A stretch of 64,000 nucleotides of DNA, taken from Nocardioides baekrokdamisoli (lineage in GTDB: Bacteria; Actinomycetota; Actinomycetes; Propionibacteriales; Nocardioidaceae). Each line of letters begins with the position of its first letter. Position 1 is the first letter of the stretch. Below the pieces are notes generated by a model that saw only the letters and a list, made by a program, of their open reading frames with translations, had not been told where the DNA came from and made no database searches. A program made the position numbers and the translations under genes. Positions 39,612-47,887 of the stretch are shown one piece after another. The DNA is taken from the NCBI RefSeq assembly GCF_003945325.1, contig NZ_AP019307.1, positions 2,356,001-2,420,000 of the forward strand. Reading direction: 5' to 3'.

Positions 39612-40732
39612 TCCGGGCCGGGCGCCGCGGCGGCGCGGACTGGTGGCTGTTCGCCGCAGTCGGAGGACTGATGGTGATCAGCCCGTTGGTGGTGTGGTCG
39701 GCGACCCAGAACGGGCAGGCAGACGGCGGAGCGGGCGGGGTCACGTACCTGGTCAAGCAGCTCATCAACATCGCCATCGGACTGGTCCTGATGGTCGTCG
39801 CGATGCGTACCGACTACCGCATGATCCGGCTGTTGACGCCGATCGTGTACCTCGGATCCGTCCTCGGTCTGATCCTGGTCCTCGCCATCGGCACCAACGT
39901 CAACGGACACAAGGCCTGGATCCAGTTCGGACCTGTCTCGATCCAGCCGGCCGAGTTCGCCAAGCTCGCAGTGGTGGTGTCGATGGCACTCGTCATAGCC
40001 GAGCGCAGCGAGCGTCGTGGTCGCACCATGCACGTCGTCACGCCGAGGGACCTCCTGGCGATGCTTGCGTTGGTCGTGCCTCCGGCGTTGCTGATCATCC
40101 TGCAGCCGGACCTCGGGACCGAGATCGTGCTGGGTGTCACCGTGTTCGGCGTGCTGGCTGTCGCCGGGACACCCGCGAAATGGCTCGCCGGGATGGCTGC
40201 GACAACTCTTGTGGGCATCGCCGTCGTGGTTCAGGCACACGTCCTCAAGCAGTACCAGATCGACCGCTTCATGGCCTTCACCAACCCGAACCTCGACCGT
40301 CAGGGCGCCGGCTTCAACGTCCAGCAGGCCAAGATCGCGATCGGTGACGGCGGCTGGTTCGGTCAGGGGCTCTTCCATGGCCAGGTCACCCGCTCAGGGC
40401 TGGTTCCGGAGCAGCACACGGACTTCATCTTCACCGTCGTCGGCGAGGAACTCGGCCTGATCGGCGCGCTGGTCGTCGTCGGGCTGCTCGGCGTGATCCT
40501 GTGGCGTTGCCTGGTGATCGCGAGGAACTCACCCGACATGTTCGGCCGGGTCTGCGCCGCCGGTTTTGCGACCTGGTTCGGGTTCGAGGCGTTTGAGAAC
40601 GCCGGCATGTGCGTGGGCATCATGCCTGTCACCGGCGTGCCGATGCCGTTCGTGTCATACGGGGGATCGGCGATGTTCGCCTGTCTCGCCGCAGTGGGGC
40701 TGCTTCAGAACTTCCACCGGCGCACGTCGTGA
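39608..40732 (+). CDS. rodA: Peptidoglycan glycosyltransferase RodA
   Basis: 374 residues, about ten membrane helices. SEDS signature near the end: PVTGVPMPFVSYGGSAMFA. Also GHKAWIQFGPVSIQPAEFAKLA and the catalytic-loop Asp in QPDLGTEIV. Polymerises lipid II for side-wall growth with PBP2, whose stop it overlaps (GTGA). End of the mre operon; a convergent lipoprotein gene begins 15 bases on. Confidence 0.96.
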   Translation: MIRAGRRGGADWWLFAAVGGLMVISPLVVWSATQNGQADGGAGGVTYLVKQLINIAIGLVLMVVAMRTDYRMIRLLTPIVYLGSVLGLILVLAIGTNVNGHKAWIQFGPVSIQPAEFAKLAVVVSMALVIAERSERRGRTMHVVTPRDLLAMLALVVPPALLIILQPDLGTEIVLGVTVFGVLAVAGTPAKWLAGMAATTLVGIAVVVQAHVLKQYQIDRFMAFTNPNLDRQGAGFNVQQAKIAIGDGGWFGQGLFHGQVTRSGLVPEQHTDFIFTVVGEELGLIGALVVVGLLGVILWRCLVIARNSPDMFGRVCAAGFATWFGFEAFENAGMCVGIMPVTGVPMPFVSYGGSAMFACLAAVGLLQNFHRRTS

Positions 40733-40747
40733 AGCGCACTGAGTCGA

Positions 40748-41380
40748 TCAGCGGATCCCGCACCCGGGTGCCGCCGAGGTGAGCAGGCTCTGGAAGGCCG
40801 CCTGTCCCGCCGCTGCCTTTCCGTCGTACTCCGACGTGAGGAGTTTGATGCTGACATCTCGGGTCACGACCCGGTCCATGCAGGCCTTCTGCGTGGCGGT
40901 GATCTTGGTGCCGAACCCGTCGTTCAGCCGCTGACGGAAGAACTGCACGACGCTGTTGTCGGGGGCGCAGTCCACCAACTGGGTCGCGAGGTAGGTCGCG
41001 TCGTCGACAGACCACGTCACCTTCTCGCCGAGTACGTGCTGCACGCCGACCCTCTCCATTCTCGCCACGCCTACGTGGTCGACCAGGTGGTCCGCGACGC
41101 ACTGGGCTCCGGCGGCGTCGTACGGGATCGGCGGCGACTGCGATGTCAGGCTGTGCAACAGCGAGGCCTTGAATGCCGCCTTGAGTGCGCTCGCCGTCGC
41201 CGCGGTGTCGCTGGCGCTCGCGTCCGCGGACGGCGTGGACGGCGTCACGGAGGCTGACGTACTCGTTGCCACGGGAGCCGAGGAGTTCGACGGACTTGCG
41301 GGATGTGCGGAGCCGCACGCGGTGAGTGCCGCAGCCGAAACACCGGCGGCAAGGACGAGAGCGACGCGACTCAGAGCCAT
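40748..41380 (-). CDS. Lipoprotein of unknown function
   Basis: 210 residues. Signal peptide with lipobox LTAC (Cys about residue 22), then a Ser/Thr/Pro/Ala-rich linker to about residue 60 and a helical domain with four Cys. Start at ATG 41380, which opens the signal peptide directly; an earlier ATG at 41452 would add 24 polar residues. The two similar segments (QCVADHLVDHVG and ACMDRVVTRDVS) suggest an internal duplication. No family recognised. Convergent with rodA. Confidence 0.75.
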   Translation of the reverse strand: MALSRVALVLAAGVSAAALTACGSAHPASPSNSSAPVATSTSASVTPSTPSADASASDTAATASALKAAFKASLLHSLTSQSPPIPYDAAGAQCVADHLVDHVGVARMERVGVQHVLGEKVTWSVDDATYLATQLVDCAPDNSVVQFFRQRLNDGFGTKITATQKACMDRVVTRDVSIKLLTSEYDGKAAAGQAAFQSLLTSAAPGCGIR

Positions 41381-41436
41381 GGTCGTCAGGCTAGAGGTCA
41401 CGCGCGGGGCACGCACTCGAGGTGCATGGAGAAGGT

Positions 41437-41456
41437 GTGAGCGAGCACTCACTCAC
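41437..41456 (+). promoter_or_regulatory. Inverted repeat upstream of the efflux gene
   Basis: GTGAGCGAG, CA, CTCACTCAC: nine-base arms with one mismatch, 45 bases before the start codon; operator-like (TetR or MarR size). The same ACTCAC half-site occurs in the palindrome at 45105-45118. Confidence 0.5.
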
Positions 41457-41480
41457 GATAGTTAGGGAACCTATGCATCG

Positions 41481-41500
41481 CGGGAGTAGGGTGACTCCCG
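41481..41500 (+). promoter_or_regulatory. Palindrome over the -10 and start of the efflux gene
   Basis: CGGGAGT, six bases, ACTCCCG ends exactly one base before ATG 41501 and contains TAGGGT (41487-41492), a -10 candidate. A repressor here, or a hairpin if transcribed, would control the pump. Confidence 0.5.
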
Positions 41501-43108
41501 ATGAGCGAGCAGGCGAGCCCCGACAGCATCGGCACGGGCGAATACACCCACCAGCAGATCCTCACGATCATGTCCGGGCTGATGCTCGGGATGTTCCTCG
41601 GATCCCTCGATCAGACCATCGTGAGTACGTCCATCCGGACGATTTCGGATGATCTCCACGGTCTGTCCGCGCAGGCCTGGGTGACCACCGCGTACTTGGT
41701 GACCTCGACGATCACGACGCCGATCTACGGCAAGCTCGGCGACCTGTGGGGCCGCAAGAAACTCTTCATGTTCGCGATCTCGATCTTCATCCTCGGGTCG
41801 CTGCTGTGCACGCTGTCCACGTCCATGTACGAACTTGCGGCCTTCCGTGCCTTCCAGGGACTCGGCGCGGGCGGCCTCTTCACCCTCGTGCTGGCCATCA
41901 TCGGCGACATCGTCCCGCCGCTGCAGCGCGCCAAGTACACGGGCTACTTCATGGCTTCATTCGGGTCCGCGAGCGTGCTCGGTCCGGTCATCGGAGGTCT
42001 GCTCGCCGGTACGACCTCCATCCTCGGTGTCGCGGGCTGGCGTTGGGTCTTCCTGGTCAACGTGCCGATCGGCCTGATCGCTCTTGTCGTCGTCTACCGC
42101 ACGTTGCACGTCCATCACGTCCGCCGCGATGCGAAGGTTGACTGGCGGGGCGCCGTGGCGCTCGTCGTCTGCCTCGTCCCGCTGCTCGTGGTGCTGGAGC
42201 AGGGCCGGTCGTGGGGCTGGACCTCGGGCCGTTCACTCGGCGCCTTCGCGATCGCCGCCGTCGGCCTGGTCGCGTTCCTCTGGGCCGAGAACCGGGCTGG
42301 TCTGACCGCACTGATCCCGCTCAAGTTGTTCACCATCCGCCCGGCCGCGGTCACCATCGTCGCCAGCGTCATCGTGGGCGCCGGGATGTTCGGCGGAATG
42401 ATGCTGCTGCCGCTGTACATGCAGATCGTCCACGGTGCCTCGCCGACCCGGTCAGGCTTCCTGATGCTGCCGATGGTGGCGGGCCTGATGCTCGCCTCGA
42501 CAGTCGCCGGCCAGGTGATCTCGCGGACCGGCCGGACGAGGATCTTCCCGATCCTCGGAGCCACCCTGATGGCACTGGCCCTGTTCTTGTTGACCCAGAT
42601 CTCGGCGGACACGCCGCTGTGGCAGGTCGACGTGATGATGTTCGTCCTCGGCTACGGGGTGGGCAACTGCATGCAGCCGCTGATCCTCACGGTGCAGTCA
42701 GCGGTGCCGCCGCAGGCGATCGGTGTCGCGACGTCGTCGGCGACCTTCTTCCGGCAGATCGGCGGCACCATCGGTGTCGCGGTGTTCCTGTCGATCATGT
42801 TCGGCGGGGTGTCCACCAACATGTCGAAGGAGTTCGCTGCCACCCCGGCGGCGGCGATCCAAGCCAAGCAGCATGCCAGTCAGCTGGCGGGGATCACGGA
42901 CGACTCCGCGGTCATCAACACCATGCCGCAGCCGCTCCAGCACGCGGTGAAGCAAGCCTTCGCGGAATCGATGACCCCGGTCTTCTGGATCGCGGGCGGA
43001 CTGGGCATCCTCGCCATCGGCGTACTCCTGCTGATGCCGGAGGTGGAGCTCCGCAAGACCTCTGCCAACGCGGCCGTACGCCAGGCTGCGGCTGCGGCGA
43101 GCGAATAG
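41501..43108 (+). CDS. MFS multidrug efflux transporter, DHA2 (14-helix, EmrB/QacA-like)
   Basis: 535 residues, 14 membrane helices. DHA2 marks: LDQTIVSTSIRTISDDL (motif D1), GKLGDLWGRKKLF (motif A), and GSASVLGPVIGGLLAG (motif C, antiporter). Proton-driven export of drugs or lipophilic cations is expected. Transcribed alone, with two inverted repeats in front suggesting tight repression; no adjacent regulator gene. Confidence 0.9.
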   Translation: MSEQASPDSIGTGEYTHQQILTIMSGLMLGMFLGSLDQTIVSTSIRTISDDLHGLSAQAWVTTAYLVTSTITTPIYGKLGDLWGRKKLFMFAISIFILGSLLCTLSTSMYELAAFRAFQGLGAGGLFTLVLAIIGDIVPPLQRAKYTGYFMASFGSASVLGPVIGGLLAGTTSILGVAGWRWVFLVNVPIGLIALVVVYRTLHVHHVRRDAKVDWRGAVALVVCLVPLLVVLEQGRSWGWTSGRSLGAFAIAAVGLVAFLWAENRAGLTALIPLKLFTIRPAAVTIVASVIVGAGMFGGMMLLPLYMQIVHGASPTRSGFLMLPMVAGLMLASTVAGQVISRTGRTRIFPILGATLMALALFLLTQISADTPLWQVDVMMFVLGYGVGNCMQPLILTVQSAVPPQAIGVATSSATFFRQIGGTIGVAVFLSIMFGGVSTNMSKEFAATPAAAIQAKQHASQLAGITDDSAVINTMPQPLQHAVKQAFAESMTPVFWIAGGLGILAIGVLLLMPEVELRKTSANAAVRQAAAAASE

Positions 43109-43128
43109 GTAGCCCTGCGTACGCGTCG

Positions 43129-43134
43129 TAGGCT
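43129..43134 (+). promoter_or_regulatory. -10 element of the radical SAM gene (leaderless)
   Basis: TAGGCT, seven bases, ATG 43142. Confidence 0.6.
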
Positions 43135-43141
43135 TGTCCTC

Positions 43142-45100
43142 ATGCCTGCGGACGTGATCAGCCCCGAACCGGCGTCGGTCTTCCCGCTGTTGGAGCCACG
43201 CCTGTCGTTGGTGTCCAAGCCGATCCAGTACGTCGGCGGCGAGCTGAACTCCACCGTCAAGGAATGGTCCAGTGCCGATGTGCGCTGGGCGCTGATGTAC
43301 CCGGACGCCTACGAGGTCGGGCTGCCCAACCAGGGCGTCCAGATCCTGTACGAGATCCTCAACGAGCGCGACGGGATCCTGGCAGAGCGGACCTATTCGG
43401 TCTGGCCGGACCTCGAGGCGATCATGCGCAAGGACGGGATCCCGCAGTTCACCGTCGACTCGCACCGTCCGGTGCGCGCCTTCGACCTGTTCGGTCTGAG
43501 CTTCTCCACTGAGCTCGGCTACACGAACATGCTCAACGCGCTCGATCTGGCTGGCATCCCGCTGCACGCCGTCGATCGGACCGAAGAGGACCCGATCGTC
43601 ATCGCCGGCGGCCATGCGGCGTTCAACCCCGAGCCGATCGCCGACTTCATCGACGCCGCCGTCCTCGGCGACGGCGAAGAGGCCGTGCTGGCGATCACCG
43701 AGGTCGTACGCGAGTGGAAGGCCGAGGGTCGCCCGGGCGGCCGCGATGAACTCCTGCGCCGACTGGCGATCAGCGGCAACATCTACGTCCCGAAGTTCTA
43801 CGACGTCACGTACGCCGCCGACGGTCATATCGAGGCCGTCGTCCCGAACCACCCGGACGCTCCGTGGCGCGTACGCAAGCACACGCTGATGGACCTCGAT
43901 GCCTGGCCGTACCCGGCCAAGCCGCTGGTGCCGCTCGCCGAGACCGTGCACGAGCGCTTCTCGGTCGAGATCTTCCGTGGTTGCACCCGCGGCTGCCGCT
44001 TCTGCCAGGCCGGGATGATCACCCGCCCGGTGCGAGAGCGGTCGATCAACACGATCGGCGACATGATCGAGAACGGCATCCGCAAGTCCGGCTTCGAGGA
44101 GGTCGGTCTGCTGTCCCTCAGCAGCGCGGACCACACCGAGATCGGCGACCTCGCCAAGGGCCTGGCGGACCGGTACGAAGGCTCGAACGTCTCGCTGTCG
44201 CTGCCCTCGACCCGCGTCGACGCGTTCAACATCACGTTGGCGAACGAATTCTCGCGCAACGGCCGCCGCAGCGGTCTGACGTTCGCGCCCGAGGGTGGCA
44301 GCGAGCGGATGCGCAAGGTGATCAACAAGATGGTCACTGAAGATGACCTCATCCAGACGGTCTCCGCCGCGTACAGCCATGGCTGGCGCCAGGTGAAGCT
44401 CTACTTCATGTGCGGCCTCCCGGAGGAGACCGACGACGACGTCCTGCAGATCGCGGAGTTGGCCAAGAAGGTCATCGCCAAGGGCCGCGAGGTCACCGGC
44501 CACAACGACATCCGCTGCACCGTCTCGATCGGCGGGTTCGTACCGAAGCCGCACACCCCGTTCCAGTGGGCCGCGCAGCTGGATCACGAGACGACCGATG
44601 AGCGCCTGAAGAAGTTGCGCGACACCGTCCGCGACGACCGCCGTTACGGCCGCGCGATCGGTTTCCGCTACCACGACGGCAAGCCGGGCATCATCGAAGG
44701 CCTGTTGTCGCGCGGTGACCGTCGCGTAGGCGGGATCATCGAGCAGGTCTGGCGCGAGGGGGGCCGTTTCGACGGCTGGAGCGAGCATTTCTCGTACGCC
44801 CGCTGGGCCGAGGCCGCGGGCGTCGCGCTGGACGGGACCGGTGTCGATCTCGACTGGTACACGACTCGCAGCCGCGCCTACGACGAGATCCTGCCGTGGG
44901 ACCACCTGGACTCGGGCCTCGACAAGGATTGGCTCTGGGCCGACTGGGAGGACGCCCTCGCGGTCGCCAACGGCGAGGACATCGAGGTCGAGGACTGCCG
45001 CTGGACGCCGTGCTACGACTGTGGTGTCTGTCCGGAAATGGGCACGGAGATCCAGGTCGGCCCGACGGGCCAGAAGCTGCTGCCGCTCCAGGTCGTTTGA
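43142..45100 (+). CDS. TIGR03960-family B12-binding-domain radical SAM protein
   Basis: 652 residues. N-terminal cobalamin-binding-like Rossmann domain (ALMYPDAYEVGLPNQGVQILYEIL), then the radical SAM barrel with RGCTRGCRFCQAGMI (C-x3-C-x2-C for the 4Fe-4S cluster), APEGGSERMRKVINK and YFMCGLPEETDDD, and a C-terminal Cys set CYDCGVC. The reaction is unknown. This family is normally directly followed by a TIGR03936/DUF2344 gene and rne-rplU-rpmA; here the partner is 4.4 kb further on, beyond a glycan locus. Confidence 0.9.
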   Translation: MPADVISPEPASVFPLLEPRLSLVSKPIQYVGGELNSTVKEWSSADVRWALMYPDAYEVGLPNQGVQILYEILNERDGILAERTYSVWPDLEAIMRKDGIPQFTVDSHRPVRAFDLFGLSFSTELGYTNMLNALDLAGIPLHAVDRTEEDPIVIAGGHAAFNPEPIADFIDAAVLGDGEEAVLAITEVVREWKAEGRPGGRDELLRRLAISGNIYVPKFYDVTYAADGHIEAVVPNHPDAPWRVRKHTLMDLDAWPYPAKPLVPLAETVHERFSVEIFRGCTRGCRFCQAGMITRPVRERSINTIGDMIENGIRKSGFEEVGLLSLSSADHTEIGDLAKGLADRYEGSNVSLSLPSTRVDAFNITLANEFSRNGRRSGLTFAPEGGSERMRKVINKMVTEDDLIQTVSAAYSHGWRQVKLYFMCGLPEETDDDVLQIAELAKKVIAKGREVTGHNDIRCTVSIGGFVPKPHTPFQWAAQLDHETTDERLKKLRDTVRDDRRYGRAIGFRYHDGKPGIIEGLLSRGDRRVGGIIEQVWREGGRFDGWSEHFSYARWAEAAGVALDGTGVDLDWYTTRSRAYDEILPWDHLDSGLDKDWLWADWEDALAVANGEDIEVEDCRWTPCYDCGVCPEMGTEIQVGPTGQKLLPLQVV

Positions 45101-45104
45101 ACTA

Positions 45105-45118
45105 ACTCACATGTGAGT
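45105..45118 (+). promoter_or_regulatory. 14-base perfect palindrome ACTCACATGTGAGT
   Basis: Lies four bases after the radical SAM stop and 16 before the convergent lipoprotein stop. Could be a protein-binding site or a small terminator stem; half-site similar to the repeat at 41437. Confidence 0.4.
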
Positions 45119-45134
45119 GAGCTGGGGGATCGCC

Positions 45135-45632
45135 TCACTGCTCGCCGTTGATCGTTCCGACTGCAGTGATCAGATAGCCGGCCGGCGTGCGCTGGAGCGT
45201 GAATGCACGCGGTGCCCACCGTGGGACAGTCGCGTCAGCCGTCTGGTCCTTCGTGATGTGCAACTCCACGGCGTACGCGACGCAGCACGACGGTGAAGGC
45301 ATCGCGAGCGGATTGCGCCACTGGTCGAACCCGAGTGGACCGATGCCCTGCGTGCCCACGCAGAGGTCCCCGTTGACGAAGGCCGACCGCAGCGCGAAGC
45401 GCTCAGCCGTCGCGCAGTCGCCGTTCCCGGCTGCGGTCAGGTAGGCGCTGAGCGCACCGAGCGGGGTGGCGGCGCGGCTGTCAGGACCGGCTGGATTGGC
45501 TGGGCCGTCCGCACAGGAGGCATCGCCACCGCACTCGGAGGATCCGGAGGTTGCGTTCGCGGAGCCTCCGCATCCGGTGAGGCCGGCCAGGATGAGTGCC
45601 ACCGCTGCGAGCGTCACCCCAGATGAAGCCAT
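45135..45632 (-). CDS. Small lipoprotein of unknown function
   Basis: 165 residues. Signal peptide MASSGVTLAAVALILAGL with lipobox LTGC, a Cys/Gly-rich linker, then a compact domain (LSAYLTAAGNGDCATAERFA to the end) resembling the NTF2-like or mce-associated small domains, with paired Cys (PSCCVA). Ribosome site AGAGGAGAG before the ATG. Upstream is the glycosyltransferase operon in the same direction, 48 bases away, so read-through is possible. No family assigned. Confidence 0.72.
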   Translation of the reverse strand: MASSGVTLAAVALILAGLTGCGGSANATSGSSECGGDASCADGPANPAGPDSRAATPLGALSAYLTAAGNGDCATAERFALRSAFVNGDLCVGTQGIGPLGFDQWRNPLAMPSPSCCVAYAVELHITKDQTADATVPRWAPRAFTLQRTPAGYLITAVGTINGEQ

Positions 45633-45679
45633 GATCGAACTCTCCTCTGGCCCGGCGGAATTGGACAGCGGGCGCGCCG

Positions 45680-46690
45680 TCAGATCAGGCGCTTGGCGAG
45701 GTTCCAGTACGTCCGCGAGATCGCTCGCGGAGCGTTGCCGACCGTCATGCCGCTGCCCTCGCCGGGGTTGAGGTCGCCGGTGATCAACCACGCCAGATCG
45801 CGGTCGCTGACCTTCCGGCGGGCCTGGAGTTCGCGGCGACGATCGCGGATGAGCTGACGGTTCTGCCACAGCCACTTCCAGCCGTTGACCTTCTGCGTCG
45901 CCCAGCCGTCCTTCTTGGCCATCAGCAGGATCGCCAGTTCCAGCCCGCACAATGCCGGGGCGAGGACGAGGAGCGTACGCAGCTGGAACAACGTCAGGAT
46001 CATGAAGAGCCGGTTGCGCTCGAGCAGGTAGTACTTGAGGTCGTTGCGGGAGAACTCGTAGAAGTGCAGCACGATCGCGTCCGGGACGTACGCCACCCGC
46101 CAGCCGTGCTGCCAGGCGCGGAGCGACAGGTCGGTGTCCTCGCAGTACGCGAACATCGGTTCGCAGAATCCGCCGAGCTCGGCGAAGCGGTCGGCGCGCA
46201 TGGCCGTGGCGGCCCCGGTGGCCGACGGGATGTCGCGCGGCTCGGCCCACGAGGTCGCCGGCTCGTCGCAGCCACCGGCCCAGCTCAGGCCGGTGTAGTG
46301 CACCGGGTTGCCGGCGGAGTTCATCAGCTCCGGCGACTGGAAGAGCCGAAGCGACGCGCTGGTGATCCCGACCTCGTCGGTCAGGCCCGCGGCGAGATGG
46401 GCGAGAGCGAAGGGGTCCACGACGGCATCGCTGTTGATGAACGCCAGGACGTCGCCCGAGGCATGGCGGGCACCGAAGTTGCAACCTGCAGCGAAGCCGA
46501 GGTTCGAGCCGGGGTCGACGACGACCACGCCCGGACGGTCGCGGACACGGTCCACCCCGTCGTCGGTGCAGCCGTTGTCGACGAGGACGACCTCGACGGC
46601 GACCTCGCGCGAGGCGAGAGCAGCGTCGACTGCCTCCACCAACAACGGCTCGTCGCCCCAGGCCAACATGACCACGGAGACGCGGGTCAT
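45680..46690 (-). CDS. Family 2 glycosyltransferase (rhamnosyltransferase WbbL-like)
   Basis: 336 residues. GT-A fold: VSVVMLAWGDEPLLVEAV, VVLVDNGCTDDG, NLGFAAGCNFGA and the metal site DVLAFINSDA; acceptor region MFAYCEDTDLSLRAWQHGW, as in WbbL-type enzymes. C-terminal hydrophobic stretch (residues 235-260) for membrane contact. Overlaps the DUF2304 gene by ATGA. Adds a sugar, perhaps rhamnose, to a lipid-linked glycan. Confidence 0.87.
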   Translation of the reverse strand: MTRVSVVMLAWGDEPLLVEAVDAALASREVAVEVVLVDNGCTDDGVDRVRDRPGVVVVDPGSNLGFAAGCNFGARHASGDVLAFINSDAVVDPFALAHLAAGLTDEVGITSASLRLFQSPELMNSAGNPVHYTGLSWAGGCDEPATSWAEPRDIPSATGAATAMRADRFAELGGFCEPMFAYCEDTDLSLRAWQHGWRVAYVPDAIVLHFYEFSRNDLKYYLLERNRLFMILTLFQLRTLLVLAPALCGLELAILLMAKKDGWATQKVNGWKWLWQNRQLIRDRRRELQARRKVSDRDLAWLITGDLNPGEGSGMTVGNAPRAISRTYWNLAKRLI

Positions 46691-47073
46691 GGGGCCTCGT
46701 CAGACTCGACAGCGGGCTCGACGGGCTCGCCGTTGATGTGCTCGTCGATCTCGAGGCGGATCAATGCCACTTCCTCGGCCAGCGCCCGGGTCCGGTCCTC
46801 TGCGAGCCCGAGCTCATAGCTCAGCTGCGAGGTGAGCCCGAGCAGCACGATCAGGCCGACGAAGAACACCAGGTTGATCGGTAGGACCAGCCCGACAGCG
46901 CGAGTGGCCTCGCCGAGCAGGCCGGGGAACACCCCGATCAGCATCGACCCGATGCCGATGACCAGCCACGCCATCGCGTACCGCTCGCGCATCCGGCGCC
47001 GGCGCAGGAGTTCGAACAGGATGACGATGATCGCGATGCCGACGATCAGTCCGATGGCGTGGGCGCCGGTCAT
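46687..47073 (-). CDS. DUF2304 family membrane protein
   Basis: 128 residues, three membrane helices (about 5-22, 34-52, 64-84) and a coiled-coil tail (AEDRTRALAEEVALIRLEI). DUF2304 proteins are found next to GT2 enzymes and are thought to assist them; here it lies between two. Start ATG 47073 shares one base with the upstream stop (TGATG). Confidence 0.85.
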   Translation of the reverse strand: MTGAHAIGLIVGIAIIVILFELLRRRRMRERYAMAWLVIGIGSMLIGVFPGLLGEATRAVGLVLPINLVFFVGLIVLLGLTSQLSYELGLAEDRTRALAEEVALIRLEIDEHINGEPVEPAVESDEAP

Positions 47074-47834
47074 CAGGCCGCCTTCCTCAGGGCCTCGGCC
47101 AGGCCTTGTTCGAAGTCGGCCGGCCAGCGACGTACGAGTGCCAAGAAGAGCGCCACGACGGCCCGGAAGAGGTAGATCGCCGCCCGGATCGGGGACTGGC
47201 TGGGCGTGCCGCCGGCGCGTACACGCATGTCGACCGGCACCTGGGTGATCTTGCAGCCCAGTCGGACCGCGATCACGAGCGATTCGACCGTGTCGCCGAG
47301 GTATTCGGCGGGGTAGTGCTCGGCGAAGATGTGGATCGCGCGCCGTCCGGCCACCCGGTAGCCCGAGGTGGCGTCGGTGAGGCGCGTACCCGCCACCGCC
47401 GAGAGCACCGCTGCGAGCAGGACCATCGCCCACCGGCGCGGCCCACGAGCGACGTAGGTGTCTCCCTTGTGCGCGAAGCGTGCTCCGATGACCACGTCGG
47501 ACGTCTCCAACTCGGCGACGAGTTGAGGGAGGAAACGCGGATCGTGCTGGCCGTCCGCATCGATCTGCGCGGCCACGTCGTAGCCGTTGCGCAGCGCGTA
47601 CCGGAAACCGGTCCGCATCGCGCCCCCGACACCGACGTTGAAGGGGAGGATGGCGACCCGGGCGCCGGCTTCGCGAGCACGGGCCGCGGTCTGGTCCGCG
47701 GAGCCGTCGTCCACGACCAGGACGTCAACCGACGGGTTCGTGGCCCTGATCTCGGCGATGGTGTCAGCAATGCACGCCTCCTCGTTCCACGCGGGAACGA
47801 TGACCAAGACGCGCGGTCCTGCAGGGCTATCCAC
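47073..47834 (-). CDS. Family 2 glycosyltransferase (dolichyl/polyprenyl-phosphate sugar synthase-like)
   Basis: 253 residues: VLVIVPAWNEEACI, VDVLVVDDGSADQT, GVGGAMRTGFRYA and the DXD-type site QIDADGQHDP; one hydrophobic C-terminal segment. This is the DPM1-like layout that loads a sugar onto polyprenyl phosphate, giving donors for membrane glycosyltransferases. GTG start with TAATCT six bases before it on the minus strand (leaderless). First gene of the GT-DUF2304-GT operon. Confidence 0.88.
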   Translation of the reverse strand: MDSPAGPRVLVIVPAWNEEACIADTIAEIRATNPSVDVLVVDDGSADQTAARAREAGARVAILPFNVGVGGAMRTGFRYALRNGYDVAAQIDADGQHDPRFLPQLVAELETSDVVIGARFAHKGDTYVARGPRRWAMVLLAAVLSAVAGTRLTDATSGYRVAGRRAIHIFAEHYPAEYLGDTVESLVIAVRLGCKITQVPVDMRVRAGGTPSQSPIRAAIYLFRAVVALFLALVRRWPADFEQGLAEALRKAA

Positions 47835-47840
47835 TCGCGC

Positions 47841-47881
47841 AGATTAGCAAGGAGCGAGCCGGATTCCGGCTCTGGCATGAT
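47841..47881. promoter_or_regulatory. Divergent leaderless promoters of the glycan locus
   Basis: Minus strand: TAATCT (47846-47841), six bases, GTG 47834. Plus strand: CATGAT (47876-47881), six bases, GTG 47888. The two -10 hexamers are 29 bases apart, so the polymerase sites must overlap. Confidence 0.55.
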
Positions 47882-47887
47882 GCCCCC

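Noticed and set aside
42698..44905. Open frame of 735 codons antisense to the radical SAM gene and MFS gene end
   Set aside because: It crosses two real genes on the other strand and has the low-complexity look of a GC shadow.
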